NCBI RefSeq assembly: GCF_026262505.1
Contig: NC_067206.1
Coordinates: forward strand, 15,992,205-16,056,204
Reading direction: 5' to 3'
Length of the DNA: 64,000 bases
Source of the DNA: Trichomonas vaginalis G3
Lineage: Eukaryota; Parabasalia; Trichomonadida; Trichomonadidae
This document shows positions 20,161-29,095 of the stretch, in pieces (the first letter of the stretch is position 1; each line of letters opens with the position of its first letter). A model generated the notes under the pieces. It did no database searches. It was not told the DNA's origin and was given only the letters and a program-made list of their open reading frames with translations. The position numbers and the translations under genes are program-made.

Positions 20161-20317
20161 TTTATGTTTTTTGTGAAAGTGTCAAAATTCATGAGTTTTG
20201 GTTGAAAAATACGGTGGAGCCAAAAGTGGCTCGACCTCAAAACAAGCATTTTGTGAAGAATATACCAACCGCCAGAATTTCGACGGTTGCTTTTTATACA
20301 AAATTCAACGGGTGAAA

Positions 20318-20961
20318 GAATACGAAGATGAAGTCATGACAAAACATGTACGATGAAGTCTTGACAAAACATATACGATGAAGTCTTGACAAAACATGTA
20401 CGATGAAGTCATGACAAAACATTTACGAAGAAGTCTTGACAAAACATTTACGATGAAGTCATGACAAAACATTTACGAAGAAGTCTTGACAAAACATTTA
20501 CGATGAAGTCATGACAAAACATTTACGATGAAGTCTTGACAAAACATTTACGAAGAAGTCTTGACAAAACATTTACGATGAAGTCATGGCAAAACAAGCA
20601 TTTTGTGAAGAATATACCAACCGCCGGAAAACAGCGGGTTGCTTTTTATACAAAATTCAACGGGTGACAAAACATATACGAAGAAGTCATGACAAAACAT
20701 GTACGAAGAAGTCTTGACAAAACATGTACGATGAAGAAGTCTTGACATTTTCCTGGACTGTTGTCAAAATGTCATGTTGTCACACTTTTTCAGAGAAGTT
20801 AAAATGACCGAGGGACCGAGGGACCGAGGGACCTGGTGACACCTTCAGTTCTTCAAAACATTTACGAAGAAGTCTTGACAAAACATATACGAAGATGAAG
20901 TCATGACAAAACATATACGAAGAAGTCATGACAAAACATTTACGATGAAGAAGTCTTGACA
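20318..20961. repeat. 25-bp satellite with mixed higher-order units (E1)
   Basis: Tandem units GAAGTCTTGACAAAACAT plus NTACGAN (25-bp period), with alternation between TCTTGAC and TCATGAC. Between blocks lie a small hairpin cassette (near 20245-20310 and again 20596-20667) and a longer unit containing CCGAGGGA repeats. All frames stay open through the array, so the apparent proteins here are artefacts. Confidence 0.85.
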
Positions 20962-21074
20962 TTTTCCTGGACTGTTGTCAAAATGTCATGTTGTCACACT
21001 TTTTCAGAGAAGTTAAAATGACGAGGGACCGAGGACCGAGGACCTGGTGACACCTAAAAACCATCTACCCTAAA
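20962..21074 (-). repeat. Right arm of inverted repeat around the 302-aa gene (E1)
   Basis: Inverted counterpart of 19003-19115, ending AAAAACCATCTACCCTAAAA. Confidence 0.75.
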
Positions 21075-21083
21075 ATATATTTT

Positions 21084-21944
21084 TCAATACTTTTTCAGCA
21101 CTTTTCCGTAGTTGTATATGAAAGACAATTCGAGATAAAAGTCATAGTACAATGGTATAATATGCTGCACACCATTTGTTGTGAACCAAACTTGAAAGTC
21201 AGAGAAACTGTTACTAGGTGGTTCGTAGAATTTAGAAGCAAAGTCATAAACGTCCTTACCAATACATAGAAAACTATTGTTGCTTGAACTGAAACTTGCA
21301 TGACACATAACATTTTGAGGGTCAAACACATTTCTATAAACTGTCAAATCTGCTGGTGGAAGTATAAATTTAAATGGACCATCTGGTGGTAATGGTTCGT
21401 TCTGGTTTAGTAACCGAAGAAATTGTGCCCAAGAACGTTTGTCTACTTTCCAAAATAAAAACTCTGTATCTCTTGGAGGGTTAATTTCAATCTTTTGAAA
21501 TGAAACGGTGGAGTTCATCTTGTCATATTCTAGTTTCAGATAGTATGTTCCATTTAGTAAAGAGGCGTATTTTTCTTGAAATTCCCAATAGTATTTGTTC
21601 ATTTGAGTTTGAAAGTCATTTAGAGTTTTCTCAAGACTTTCGTCTGAACGAACTGTAAAGATTCTCATTTCATCAAATTTGTCTATTAGACCATCAGAAC
21701 CTTTATACTGCCCATGAAAATATACTGCGAACATAAACGCGTTAGTTCTATTTGAAAACAAAACTCTTCTAAATCCTATTGCCTTTGCATCTGAAGGACT
21801 TTGAAGCCAACGAATTGGATAGTCAAACCTGTAAGCTCGGGATGAAATTTCTTCATCTGAAATAGTCCTACCAGCATTTGTAAAGATATAGTCTAACGGT
21901 TTTGTATCTGCTACTTTTGTTCTTTGTTTTTCAACCTGAAGCAT
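21084..21944 (-). CDS. 286-aa minor-capsid-like paralog A
   Basis: Paralog of the plus-strand gene at 26560-27408. Both begin ML--EK----VA-TKPLD--FTN, share YRFDYP-RWL--PS--KAIGFRR, and end with SFSDFQVWFTTNG and a PLYYDFYLELSFIYNY pattern. The closing region (aromatic beta strands around FQVWFTTNG) recalls the C-terminal jelly-roll strands of minor capsid or penton proteins. The function is inferred from that and from the element context. Whole here and in E2 (46468-47328). Confidence 0.65.
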   Translation of the reverse strand: MLQVEKQRTKVADTKPLDYIFTNAGRTISDEEISSRAYRFDYPIRWLQSPSDAKAIGFRRVLFSNRTNAFMFAVYFHGQYKGSDGLIDKFDEMRIFTVRSDESLEKTLNDFQTQMNKYYWEFQEKYASLLNGTYYLKLEYDKMNSTVSFQKIEINPPRDTEFLFWKVDKRSWAQFLRLLNQNEPLPPDGPFKFILPPADLTVYRNVFDPQNVMCHASFSSSNNSFLCIGKDVYDFASKFYEPPSNSFSDFQVWFTTNGVQHIIPLYYDFYLELSFIYNYGKVLKKY

Positions 21945-21999
21945 TTAATATATGTAAAAATATATGGTTTTAAAAACGTTTTTACTTCATATTTCTCAT

Positions 22000-22719
22000 C
22001 TAACAAACATGTTGTCTGACTGCTTGAGGGTTAGGTTGGTACCATTCGAACTTGACACTTGCAATTCCTTCAATTGCATTCAAAATGTCTGAGTCGGAGT
22101 CAAACATTTGTTCTCTCTTTGTAGTCTTGAAAGCGTCAAGAAGTTTTGCGGCTGTTTGTTCATTGCCATGTGCATAGTAAATGTGACCATCCAAATCTGT
22201 TATGGTCAATCTGAGATTGTGTCCTTTCTTATTTCCGTCTTGTATGGCAGCAAGTACACCCATGAAGCCTTCTTTGTTCTTTCCTTCGTCAAAGTTTACT
22301 GTAAAGGTTCGACCAGAAGTAATTTGACTTCTAACTTCACGGTACTTCTCATATGCATATCTTGTTCTTTTCATGGGAGCATGTGTGTCTTCACCTTTTC
22401 CTTTTTTCCTTCTCAAAGGATGCAATTGTTCGTCATGTTTCCAGTAGAATCTGGCAAAGCCGTCGTGTCCTTCAACTTGAGGTTCACTAACATCGAAAGG
22501 CATGTCCATAAGACGTTCTTCTTCTAACCTCTCTAGTCTGTTTGGATAATTTGCACGTGCTGTTTCCAAATCCATTTCGTAGGTCAGACCAGCCAGTTTG
22601 TCATAGACTTTTATGGGTCTTCCCTTCCTATATTTAAAATTCTTCGAAACTCTCCAACCATATCTTTGTAACTCTGCTTTTATTCTAGCAGATTTTCTAT
22701 CCATTCTATATGGGGGCAT
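22000..22719 (-). CDS. 239-aa protein in a variable gene slot (E1 only)
   Basis: Basic N-terminus (PPYRMDRKSARIKAELQRYG), an Arg/Lys-rich centre (HPLRRKKGKGEDTHAPMKRT) and a C-terminal half with FTVNFDEGKN and LRLTITDLDGHIYYAHGN. No family recognised; a DNA-binding or virion core protein would fit the charge. In E2 the same slot holds an HNH endonuclease. The last codons overlap a short stretch (21991-22012) identical to the start of that HNH gene, so this copy seems to have replaced it by recombination. Confidence 0.6.
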   Translation of the reverse strand: MPPYRMDRKSARIKAELQRYGWRVSKNFKYRKGRPIKVYDKLAGLTYEMDLETARANYPNRLERLEEERLMDMPFDVSEPQVEGHDGFARFYWKHDEQLHPLRRKKGKGEDTHAPMKRTRYAYEKYREVRSQITSGRTFTVNFDEGKNKEGFMGVLAAIQDGNKKGHNLRLTITDLDGHIYYAHGNEQTAAKLLDAFKTTKREQMFDSDSDILNAIEGIASVKFEWYQPNPQAVRQHVC

Positions 22720-22750
22720 TTTTATAAAAATAAAAAAATATTTTTTCTCT

Positions 22751-23335
22751 TTACTTTACATAACCGCCTGCTGCCATAAGTCTTTGACGCCAACCCATAC
22801 CAGCTAATGAAGGTTGACTTGGTTTAGTTTCCAAACTAAACTTTGGTTTTGGTTTATCTTCAGTTTTTGGTTTCTCTTCTTCTATCGGTTTTTCGTCACT
22901 TTTTGGTTCCTCTGACTTTACCTCACTTGCAGGAACAGTTGTGTCGTCAACATCTTCATAAATATCATATGCCATTTGTTTTTGTTTTCCTTTCAACTTT
23001 TTGTGTTTGTTGTAAAGTTTAGAATATTTCGACTCTAAGTCAATGAGATGTTCTATAATGAACTGTTGGTCAGTGAAGTAAACTTTTCCATCTGTTGTCT
23101 CGAAAGCTCCTTCAGACTTCAATATTTTATTTGTGAGAGTCTGTTTCTTTTTTGAGATACTTGCCGTTCCATTTTTATGAAAAGTGACTTTGTAGTTAGG
23201 GTTTGTATTTCCAGACCTGGCACTTTCTATTATTGAATTTTTCTCTTCATCTGTAAGTTCTTTGACAGGTTTTGACAATGGTTCTGAACTTTTTGTTTGT
23301 GGTGTCAAATCTACCGTTTCAACTTCTTCGGTCAT
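22751..23335 (-). CDS. 194-aa charged protein with conserved C-terminal tip
   Basis: Acidic/Ser-rich start (TEEVETVDLTPQTKSSEP), a folded-looking centre (NPNYKVTFHKNGTASISKKK, EGAFETTDGKVYFTDQQFII), a helical region, a Pro/Lys/Glu linker, and a tip GMGWRQRLMAAGGYVK. The tip resembles precursor cleavage or capsid-binding tails but no motif is diagnostic. First of a run of three small leftward genes with the same ATTTCATCTCAGTAAAAA upstream context. Confidence 0.65.
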   Translation of the reverse strand: MTEEVETVDLTPQTKSSEPLSKPVKELTDEEKNSIIESARSGNTNPNYKVTFHKNGTASISKKKQTLTNKILKSEGAFETTDGKVYFTDQQFIIEHLIDLESKYSKLYNKHKKLKGKQKQMAYDIYEDVDDTTVPASEVKSEEPKSDEKPIEEEKPKTEDKPKPKFSLETKPSQPSLAGMGWRQRLMAAGGYVK

Positions 23336-23369
23336 TTCATCTCAGTAAAAATTTTAGTTTGGTTTGTTT

Positions 23370-23504
23370 TCAACTGGTTTTGTTGTTTTTAAGTCGGTCT
23401 AAAACTTCCTGAGGTATAGGAAGAACTTGACAAACACGTTGTGTAACTGCTGGAAGCCGACAAATCCATCTTGAACCCATTTGTCTCAATGCTGTATTGT
23501 TCAT
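23370..23504 (-). CDS. 44-aa small protein
   Basis: Begins NNTALRQMGSRWICRLPAVT and continues QRVCQVLPIPQEVLDRLK. The N-terminal 39 residues are conserved in E2 (48705-48857), while the tails differ. It lies between two larger leftward genes, and the start follows the same TTTCATCTCAG context as its neighbour. Two Cys and a Pro-rich end; role unknown. Confidence 0.55.
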   Translation of the reverse strand: MNNTALRQMGSRWICRLPAVTQRVCQVLPIPQEVLDRLKNNKTS

Positions 23505-23523
23505 TTCATCTCAGTAAAAAACT

Positions 23524-23925
23524 TTACATTCCCCACGTTTGAGGCGGTTGAGGTTGGTTATTGTTTACCCATTGTTGTGCATGGTTATATCCTCTGTTAA
23601 AGAATCTTTCACCTTGGTCCATATAGTGTCCTGCTTGGTTATAGTAGTCATTTGCTTTGTTATAATAGTTTCCTGCTTGTCTTCCTACATTGTCCATCCA
23701 TCCTTGAACTTTTCCTCTTGTTTCAGGATTTGGAATAAGATTTGTTGCATCTCGTGCTACCTCCCAACCTTTCTGTACAGTTTGTATAATAGGTTGTGCT
23801 TTCTCTTTAAGTATACCTAATGTACTCAAAATCTTCCTTCCAACTCCAAATACACCTCTGGCTATTGTTCCCACTGCGGGTAAAAATCTGGATGCAACTC
23901 CTGCTAACGCGCCAAATAAACCCAT
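23524..23925 (-). CDS. 133-aa amphipathic, possibly membrane-active capsid protein
   Basis: The N-terminal 40 residues (GLFGALAGVASRFLPAVGTI, then ARGVFGVGRKILSTLG) form a Gly-rich amphipathic helix with a second-position Gly, as in membrane-lytic minor capsid proteins such as adenovirus VI. The rest is helical with Asn/Tyr/Gln-rich repeats (YYNKANDYYNQAGHY). A function in entry is an analogy, not a demonstrated homology. A shorter gene of the same style lies at 27413-27655. Confidence 0.6.
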   Translation of the reverse strand: MGLFGALAGVASRFLPAVGTIARGVFGVGRKILSTLGILKEKAQPIIQTVQKGWEVARDATNLIPNPETRGKVQGWMDNVGRQAGNYYNKANDYYNQAGHYMDQGERFFNRGYNHAQQWVNNNQPQPPQTWGM

Positions 23926-23942
23926 TTCTTATGGGTTAAAAA

Positions 23943-24902
23943 ATGACGAATCCAAACAAGGACCCCTATGTTTCTAAAGCGACAAAGAAAGCACTCATGG
24001 TAAAAATCTTTAGTTCAACACCAAATGCTTGGTTTATGGATATCTTGGAAAACATTCCGAGGTATAGAGAAGATGGACCACCATACTGGCTAATATTTGT
24101 CGGTCAAAACACAAGATACTGTGAAGCCATACCATTACAGTCCAAAAATATTTTAGATATCTTAGCAGCTTTGACAATATTTGTTGACAAATACCATCCA
24201 ACAAAACTGACATCTGACTGTGAAAGTTCTTTCAAATCAGACGATATTAAAAACTATCTGCGTTCAAAAAATGTAAACCAATATTTCATTGTCGACCAAA
24301 ACCATTCTGCTCTTGGTGTCATTGACGGTTGTATAAAAATGTTAAGAGACTTAAACCAACCACAAGGTGGTGAAGCAAATGAAATGTCATATGACGACAA
24401 GTATAGACACTTCTCCATGGCAAAGATGAGACAAGTTTTAAATATTTACAATAACCGTAAACAAAAAGGTTTGGGAAACCACTCCCCCGAAGAAATGAAA
24501 AACAACCCCGACTTAGAGAAAGACTATATATTTAATAGTTTAGTCAAAAGAGACAAACAAGAAAGAATGCCAGGCTTCAAACTTAAGAAAGGTGACAAAG
24601 TAAAAATAGAAATACCTAAACGCGACCCATATGAAAATACTATTGACTATGACAACAATGGGAACTCGACAGGTACTCACATTTGTGTTCGTAAAAATAG
24701 AAGAAAGTATACAAGAGAATATTATGAAGTTTTAGGCAAACATGGCAAAATGTACAGACTGCAAGCAGAAGATAAAACTACTATTGTCAGACCTCGTTTC
24801 AAACTTGTCAAAGTTCAAGGTGGTATACTTTCAAAGACAGTTCCTAACAAATATAAGACAACTCCTGACGAATATGCTAAAGAAGTTGAAAATGACGACT
24901 AA
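23943..24902 (+). CDS. rve-type integrase, 319 aa
   Basis: Retroviral-fold integrase expected to insert the element's DNA ends into the host genome. The core contains AWFMDILENIPRY (first acidic residue, about 33), LTSDCESSF (second, about 93) and the helix HSALGVIDGCIKML with the third acidic position 35 residues later. The C-terminal region (KLKKGDKVKIEI, then YEVLGKHGKMYRLQ) is an SH3-like, basic DNA-binding domain, as in Polinton integrases. It begins 17 bp from the divergent amphipathic gene. Its stop overlaps that of the convergent fibre gene by a few bases. Confidence 0.8.
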   Translation: MTNPNKDPYVSKATKKALMVKIFSSTPNAWFMDILENIPRYREDGPPYWLIFVGQNTRYCEAIPLQSKNILDILAALTIFVDKYHPTKLTSDCESSFKSDDIKNYLRSKNVNQYFIVDQNHSALGVIDGCIKMLRDLNQPQGGEANEMSYDDKYRHFSMAKMRQVLNIYNNRKQKGLGNHSPEEMKNNPDLEKDYIFNSLVKRDKQERMPGFKLKKGDKVKIEIPKRDPYENTIDYDNNGNSTGTHICVRKNRRKYTREYYEVLGKHGKMYRLQAEDKTTIVRPRFKLVKVQGGILSKTVPNKYKTTPDEYAKEVENDD

Positions 24903-26541
24903 GCAATTCTATACCATGCGTAAACTGTCATGTAAGGTGGCATGTAGTCTTTACTTTGTCCCGTTGTTTGCGTATACCCTGAAACGAAATGTGTATGGTC
25001 TCCTCCTACCTCAGTGTTATCCAAGTAACAATTTATAGCAAACTGAACGTTGTCTTTAACATCATATCCTTTACCTTTTGTCATTCCTGTCCAATCCCAA
25101 TATTTATGCCTATGCCCACCTTCTCGAGATGTAGTTAAACTTACGTAGTGACTGTGCGCAGGTAAATTTGCACCTGAAATCGTTTTACTTCCACCTGTTT
25201 CCTTTGAAGAGTTTGCACAATACAAAAACCTGTCGACTATTTGAGTCCAAGTTCCAAAACCAAGTACTACTTCTGGTCTGGTAGAGTTCATTGACGTATA
25301 AATAGAGCCAACCGGGTAAATAAGATTCGGCAAAATTTGTTTAAGCACATTGAGTTCCTGTCTTAGATGTATAATACTATTGTCATTAGATATCAAAGTA
25401 TCTACAAGACTTGTTGCCGGTGGTATTGTTGGAGCTTTACTTGGCAAGTTGTGTTTAGTGTAATATCATCTGCTGTAAAAGTTGTAAAACTTGTATGTGT
25501 ATGGTTCTTGTCTGCTTTCTTGTCATATAAATCTTGAGCAGTGAATTTAATATTATGTTCATCCTTCATGACATAAACATCTTTACATCTAATGTTTCTC
25601 ATCGTCGTTATGTCGTCATCCGATGTTAAACCTTGTGGAAAGTTAGGAGGTTTCCAATATAATACATCCCCATCAGGTTCTTCAACCGTTCCTTCAATAC
25701 TTTCTATAGCAACAGTTGTAAAACTTGTATGTGTATGGTTCTTATCTGCTTTCTTCTCTAACTCATCGTTAACATATGTTTTATCTGCTTTAAGGTCTAA
25801 ACATCCTGAAACCCATCCTGTATCGGCTTTAGTTTTTAAAATCTTCGATGTCCATTCATGGTACCAGTCAACCCTTTCTTTCATTTCGTTATCTTTTTCA
25901 TCCACATATTCCTTATCTGCTTTCTTCTCTAACTTACTAGCCACACATGCTAACTCATCGTTAACATATGTTTTATCTGCTTTCTTTTCAAGGCTAACGT
26001 TTAAGTCTGTTATTTCAGATATAGAATGTGTATGTCCAACGGCACTTTTCCTGTTTAAGGTTTCTTGTAAGTTTGTAATATTTGCAATGGTATGTGTATG
26101 AGTCTTTTTAGAATATTCGTTTTCAGCTCTTGTCACTTCACTTGACATTTTATTGTCAACATATGTTTTGTCTGCTAGTTCAGGATGAGTATGTTCTTTT
26201 GTTGCATAAGCTTTGTCAGCTCTTTCTTCTTCTTTTGCTATTGCATTGTCTACATATGTTTTGTCTGCTTTGTTGTCAACATCTGCTTTCAAAAGAAGTT
26301 CTTTTATAGGTTTCTCGTTTAAAGTTCCTTTTGTTGGATTTATACAAACAGTATGGTTCTTATTGTCTTGAAACAGAAACTCATCTGTCATTGGGTTTAA
26401 TGTCAGTTTTAAGTTTCCTTCTTTCAATGACTCAGATATCTTAGAATAGTTTGAAAAGTTTGTTGTGTTCTTATTTAGAGCTTGTATAATGAGTTGTCGG
26501 TTGTGTTGTATTTCTCTCATAGACGCTGTTTCATTTGACAT
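24899..26541 (-). pseudogene. Phage-type fibre with collar-like tip (E1 copy, broken)
   Basis: Shaft built of repeats KADKTYVDN/KADKEYVDE and HTHTIANITNLQETL, the pattern of bacteriophage tail fibres. The tip contains YPVGSIYTSMNSTRPEVVLG, FGTWTQIVDRFLYC, several GGxHxH-like His motifs and DYMPPYMTVYAWYRI, the signature of tail-collar / short-tail-fibre domains. Such fibres bind receptors as trimers. The tip differs from E2 between the first collar motif and the last 12 residues. The copy is broken. Caudovirus-like fibres in a eukaryotic virus-like element point to transfer from phage. Confidence 0.75.
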
Positions 26542-26559
26542 TTTTATTCTAGATAAAAT

Positions 26560-27408
26560 ATGCTTTCAATAGAAAAAGAAAATTCAAGAGTTGCTACAAC
26601 TAAACCATTAGATGAACTTTTTACGAATGTCGGTCAAAAGTTTGAGACAGAGACCGTAAAGCATGAAGGCTATCGTTTTGACTACCCGTTAAGATGGTTA
26701 AGAGACCCATCTGTCACAAAAGCTATTGGCTTTCGTAGAATGAAGTTCATTTCAGAAGCCATACATGGTTTCCCATTTACGGTCGGTTTTGAAGTTCGAT
26801 ACTATAACAAAGAAAAACATACGTATGAGAAATTTGAACAGGGAAAACTTTTACAAGTGAATTTGCTTGTAAACTTAGAAACAACTCTTCAAGCTTTTCA
26901 AGAAAAAATAAACGACATCTATATCGAATATGCAAAGCAGTATAACATTGACGAGGGAGAGTACCATCTCGATATTATATATGACAGGAAAAATGCAACT
27001 GTTAAAATCAATAGAATAGAAGACCTTGGAGAAAACGTTTATATTTCTACAAAATATAACAACTTGGCATGGTATAGATTTCTGAGGATGTTAAATCAGC
27101 CTGCAGAATATCCAGTACACCCGGACTTTTATGAAGTCGAAAACCCTAATGGAACATATGAAAATGTTTTCGACTCAGATGCTATTATAGTTCATGCTTC
27201 ATTTTCTGGCGCCCAAAACTCTTTTTTATGCTTGGCAAATGACTTTTACGAAAAACCTACAAAGCTATATGAACCGCCGAGTGGAAGTATTTCAGACTTT
27301 CAAGTATGGTTTACAACAGATGGAAGAAAGAGAATAGTTCCATTATACCATGCGTTTTACTTAGAACTTAGTTTCATATACAACTACTATCGAACGGTAA
27401 AAATATAA
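26560..27408 (+). CDS. 282-aa minor-capsid-like paralog B
   Basis: Shares start (LSIEKENSRVATTKPLDELF), middle (YRFDYPLRWLRDPS, KAIGFRRMKF) and end (SISDFQVWFTTDGRKRIVPL, FYLELSFIYNY) with paralog A on the other strand at 21084-21944, but is diverged elsewhere. The two probably form related capsid parts or a heteromer. It starts 18 bp from the divergent fibre gene, across TTTTATTCTAGATAAAATATG. Confidence 0.65.
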   Translation: MLSIEKENSRVATTKPLDELFTNVGQKFETETVKHEGYRFDYPLRWLRDPSVTKAIGFRRMKFISEAIHGFPFTVGFEVRYYNKEKHTYEKFEQGKLLQVNLLVNLETTLQAFQEKINDIYIEYAKQYNIDEGEYHLDIIYDRKNATVKINRIEDLGENVYISTKYNNLAWYRFLRMLNQPAEYPVHPDFYEVENPNGTYENVFDSDAIIVHASFSGAQNSFLCLANDFYEKPTKLYEPPSGSISDFQVWFTTDGRKRIVPLYHAFYLELSFIYNYYRTVKI

Positions 27409-27412
27409 TTTT

Positions 27413-27655
27413 TTAATACGGTTGAGGTGTTGGATTTGGTTGCCAACTTGACTGTGGTGCAGGTTCAGGCTGTTGTTATACAGGAGCTTGTTCTTCTGGT
27501 TCAGGGTCTTTAGGTATAATACCAACAAACTGACCTACTCTTTTACCAATATTTTTGACTCCGTTCCAAATTCCTCTTCCTACGGTTTTTATTCCATTCC
27601 ATATACCTCTTCCAACATTTCGAAAGAAGTTTCCAATACTACTGAAGAAACCCAT
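27413..27655 (-). pseudogene. Small amphipathic Gly/Trp-repeat peptide gene (E1 copy, broken)
   Basis: Starts GFFSSIGNFFRNVGRGIWNG and repeats the VGRGIWNG unit, followed by KNIGKRVGQFVG and a Pro/Glu/Gln-rich tail. Gly after the initiator Met and the amphipathic pattern resemble the longer 133-aa protein, suggesting a second membrane-active peptide. Convergent with paralog B. This copy is broken. Confidence 0.5.
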
Positions 27656-27692
27656 TTTACTATATGTAAAAATCTAATGTCCACCTAGTCTC

Positions 27693-28034
27693 TTACGTTT
27701 CCTGTTGAGTTCCATAGCATTCTTTAACTGGAGCATACATTCTGTTTCTCCTCTGGTAGAAAACATATTCTGGGTCAACTCCTGTGTTCGCGTCATCTGC
27801 ATAAAGTTGTTTATATCCCACTTCAGGGTTTGTATAAAACTCTTTCCATCTCATATTTGCATACCATGGTGGCAAACCTAACGCAGCGTCATTTGACATG
27901 GCAGTTTGCATTTGTACATCTGTTGGCACTTGACCATAGTTTGCCATTGAAGTTTGTATTCTAACTTCATTTGGAATATTCTCTGGGTTTGGTTGTCCAG
28001 GTTGCTGTGCATTCGCTAAGTTCTGTGCGTCCAT
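27693..28034 (-). CDS. 113-aa Asn/Gln/Pro-rich protein
   Basis: Begins DAQNLANAQQPGQPNPENIP, then two copies of a short motif (EVRIQTSMANYGQVP, DVQMQTAMSNDAALG), followed by LPPWYANMRWKEFYTNPEVG. No family recognised. Conserved in E2 apart from the last residues. The TTAATATTAGATAAAAATA upstream context resembles that of other leftward small genes. Confidence 0.55.
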   Translation of the reverse strand: MDAQNLANAQQPGQPNPENIPNEVRIQTSMANYGQVPTDVQMQTAMSNDAALGLPPWYANMRWKEFYTNPEVGYKQLYADDANTGVDPEYVFYQRRNRMYAPVKECYGTQQET

Positions 28035-28057
28035 TTAATATTAGATAAAAATATCTC

Positions 28058-28189
28058 TTACGAGTACATATACTGGACATTTGCAGGCATTGGTTCATCT
28101 TCATATTCTCTATATCTTTCTGCCACGTCAAATAAATAAATGACACAATGGAAAAAACCTAAAACAAGTAGTCCTATTTCAAACCACAT
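28058..28189 (-). CDS. 43-aa single-pass membrane protein
   Basis: WFEIGLLVLGFFHCVIYLF forms one transmembrane helix, followed by a charged, acidic tail (ERYREYEDEP) and VQYMYS. The start overlaps the last 16 bases of the methyltransferase gene, so it is probably read from the same transcript. Identical layout in E2 (53142-53273) supports a real gene. Confidence 0.6.
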   Translation of the reverse strand: MWFEIGLLVLGFFHCVIYLFDVAERYREYEDEPMPANVQYMYS

Positions 28190-28992
28190 TTACTTACTAG
28201 TAAAATTTCTTTATTGTGACACTTTCTCCAGTTTATAGGACCTCTCTCATATTCTATCTTGTCATATATAAACTCATAGTCATGTATGTCCTCTAACCAT
28301 CTCATAACGGTTTCCAAACCACTTTTATCGGATGTAAAGTAAAAGCATGGACAGTTATGTAAAACGTCTAAAGTTTCTAAAGAGTCTCTCAAAGTCCAGT
28401 CTACTTGGTATTGAAAATCCCATGTGTTATAGAACGGCGGGTCCACTATAAAGAAAACATTTTCCTTGTCTTTATATTTTTCATACAACTCTGTCCAATG
28501 ACATCTCACAAACTCTATACCCTCAATATATTTTTCTATGTCCTCTTTGAAAACATTTGTATAGTTAAGATATAAAACTTTTGACATAAGTGTTTCAATG
28601 TCATGAACTCTTTTAGAACCACTATATAATAGTCTAGCAGATATACTATCCCAGTCTATATATTCTGCTTTTTTCAAAACCTCTCTCACAATATTTTTCT
28701 TATCTAATGGTATACGTTCCATCTTACCTATAGGTATCTTTTCTTTTAACGCTTTCAATATATTGTTTGTGTCTGGTATATGTTTGAGACGGTCCATATA
28801 GTTGTCGAAGTCATTGCATATAATCTTTGAGTCTGGGAATATTGTATGGCACAAATGGGATATATAGAAACTTCCACCGAACAAATCTACAAATGTTAGA
28901 CCATTCGGTAGTTTCTTAAGTTCTCTCAATAGAATATCTTTACATCTACTCTTATTTCCAAAGAAGGGTAACGGTGGTTTTGTAAAATTCAT
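28174..28992 (-). CDS. D12-class DNA adenine methyltransferase, 272 aa
   Basis: Transfers a methyl group from S-adenosylmethionine, expected on N6 of adenine. Motifs in order: PPLPFFGNKSR (residues 6-16, the D12 N-terminal motif), FVDLFGGSF (about 34-42, cofactor site) and DPPFY (about 184, catalytic DPPY type). The size matches Dam-family enzymes. It is the last gene before the right inverted repeat. Adenine methylation is known to be prominent in Trichomonas, so the enzyme could disguise or regulate the element's DNA; the recognition site cannot be read from sequence. Confidence 0.85.
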   Translation of the reverse strand: MNFTKPPLPFFGNKSRCKDILLRELKKLPNGLTFVDLFGGSFYISHLCHTIFPDSKIICNDFDNYMDRLKHIPDTNNILKALKEKIPIGKMERIPLDKKNIVREVLKKAEYIDWDSISARLLYSGSKRVHDIETLMSKVLYLNYTNVFKEDIEKYIEGIEFVRCHWTELYEKYKDKENVFFIVDPPFYNTWDFQYQVDWTLRDSLETLDVLHNCPCFYFTSDKSGLETVMRWLEDIHDYEFIYDKIEYERGPINWRKCHNKEILLVSKCGLK

Positions 28993-29095
28993 TTATATAT
29001 AATAATAAAAATGTTTTTTCCTGAAAAGTGACAGAAAAGTGACAAAACATGAAAACATATATAATTTGTGAAAAGCGACACATTATATAATGTTT
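28993..29095. other. Subterminal spacer with repeated AAAAGTGACA motifs
   Basis: Two adjacent copies of GAAAAGTGACA and a related AAAAGCGACAC lie just inside the right inverted repeat. The same motif is found at the ends of the unrelated transposons in this window. Confidence 0.5.

Noticed and set aside
24899-26541. Bacterial or phage contamination of the assembly
   Set aside because: The fibre gene is embedded between integrase and capsid-like genes in both copies, with the same AT-rich context and eukaryotic transposons around it.
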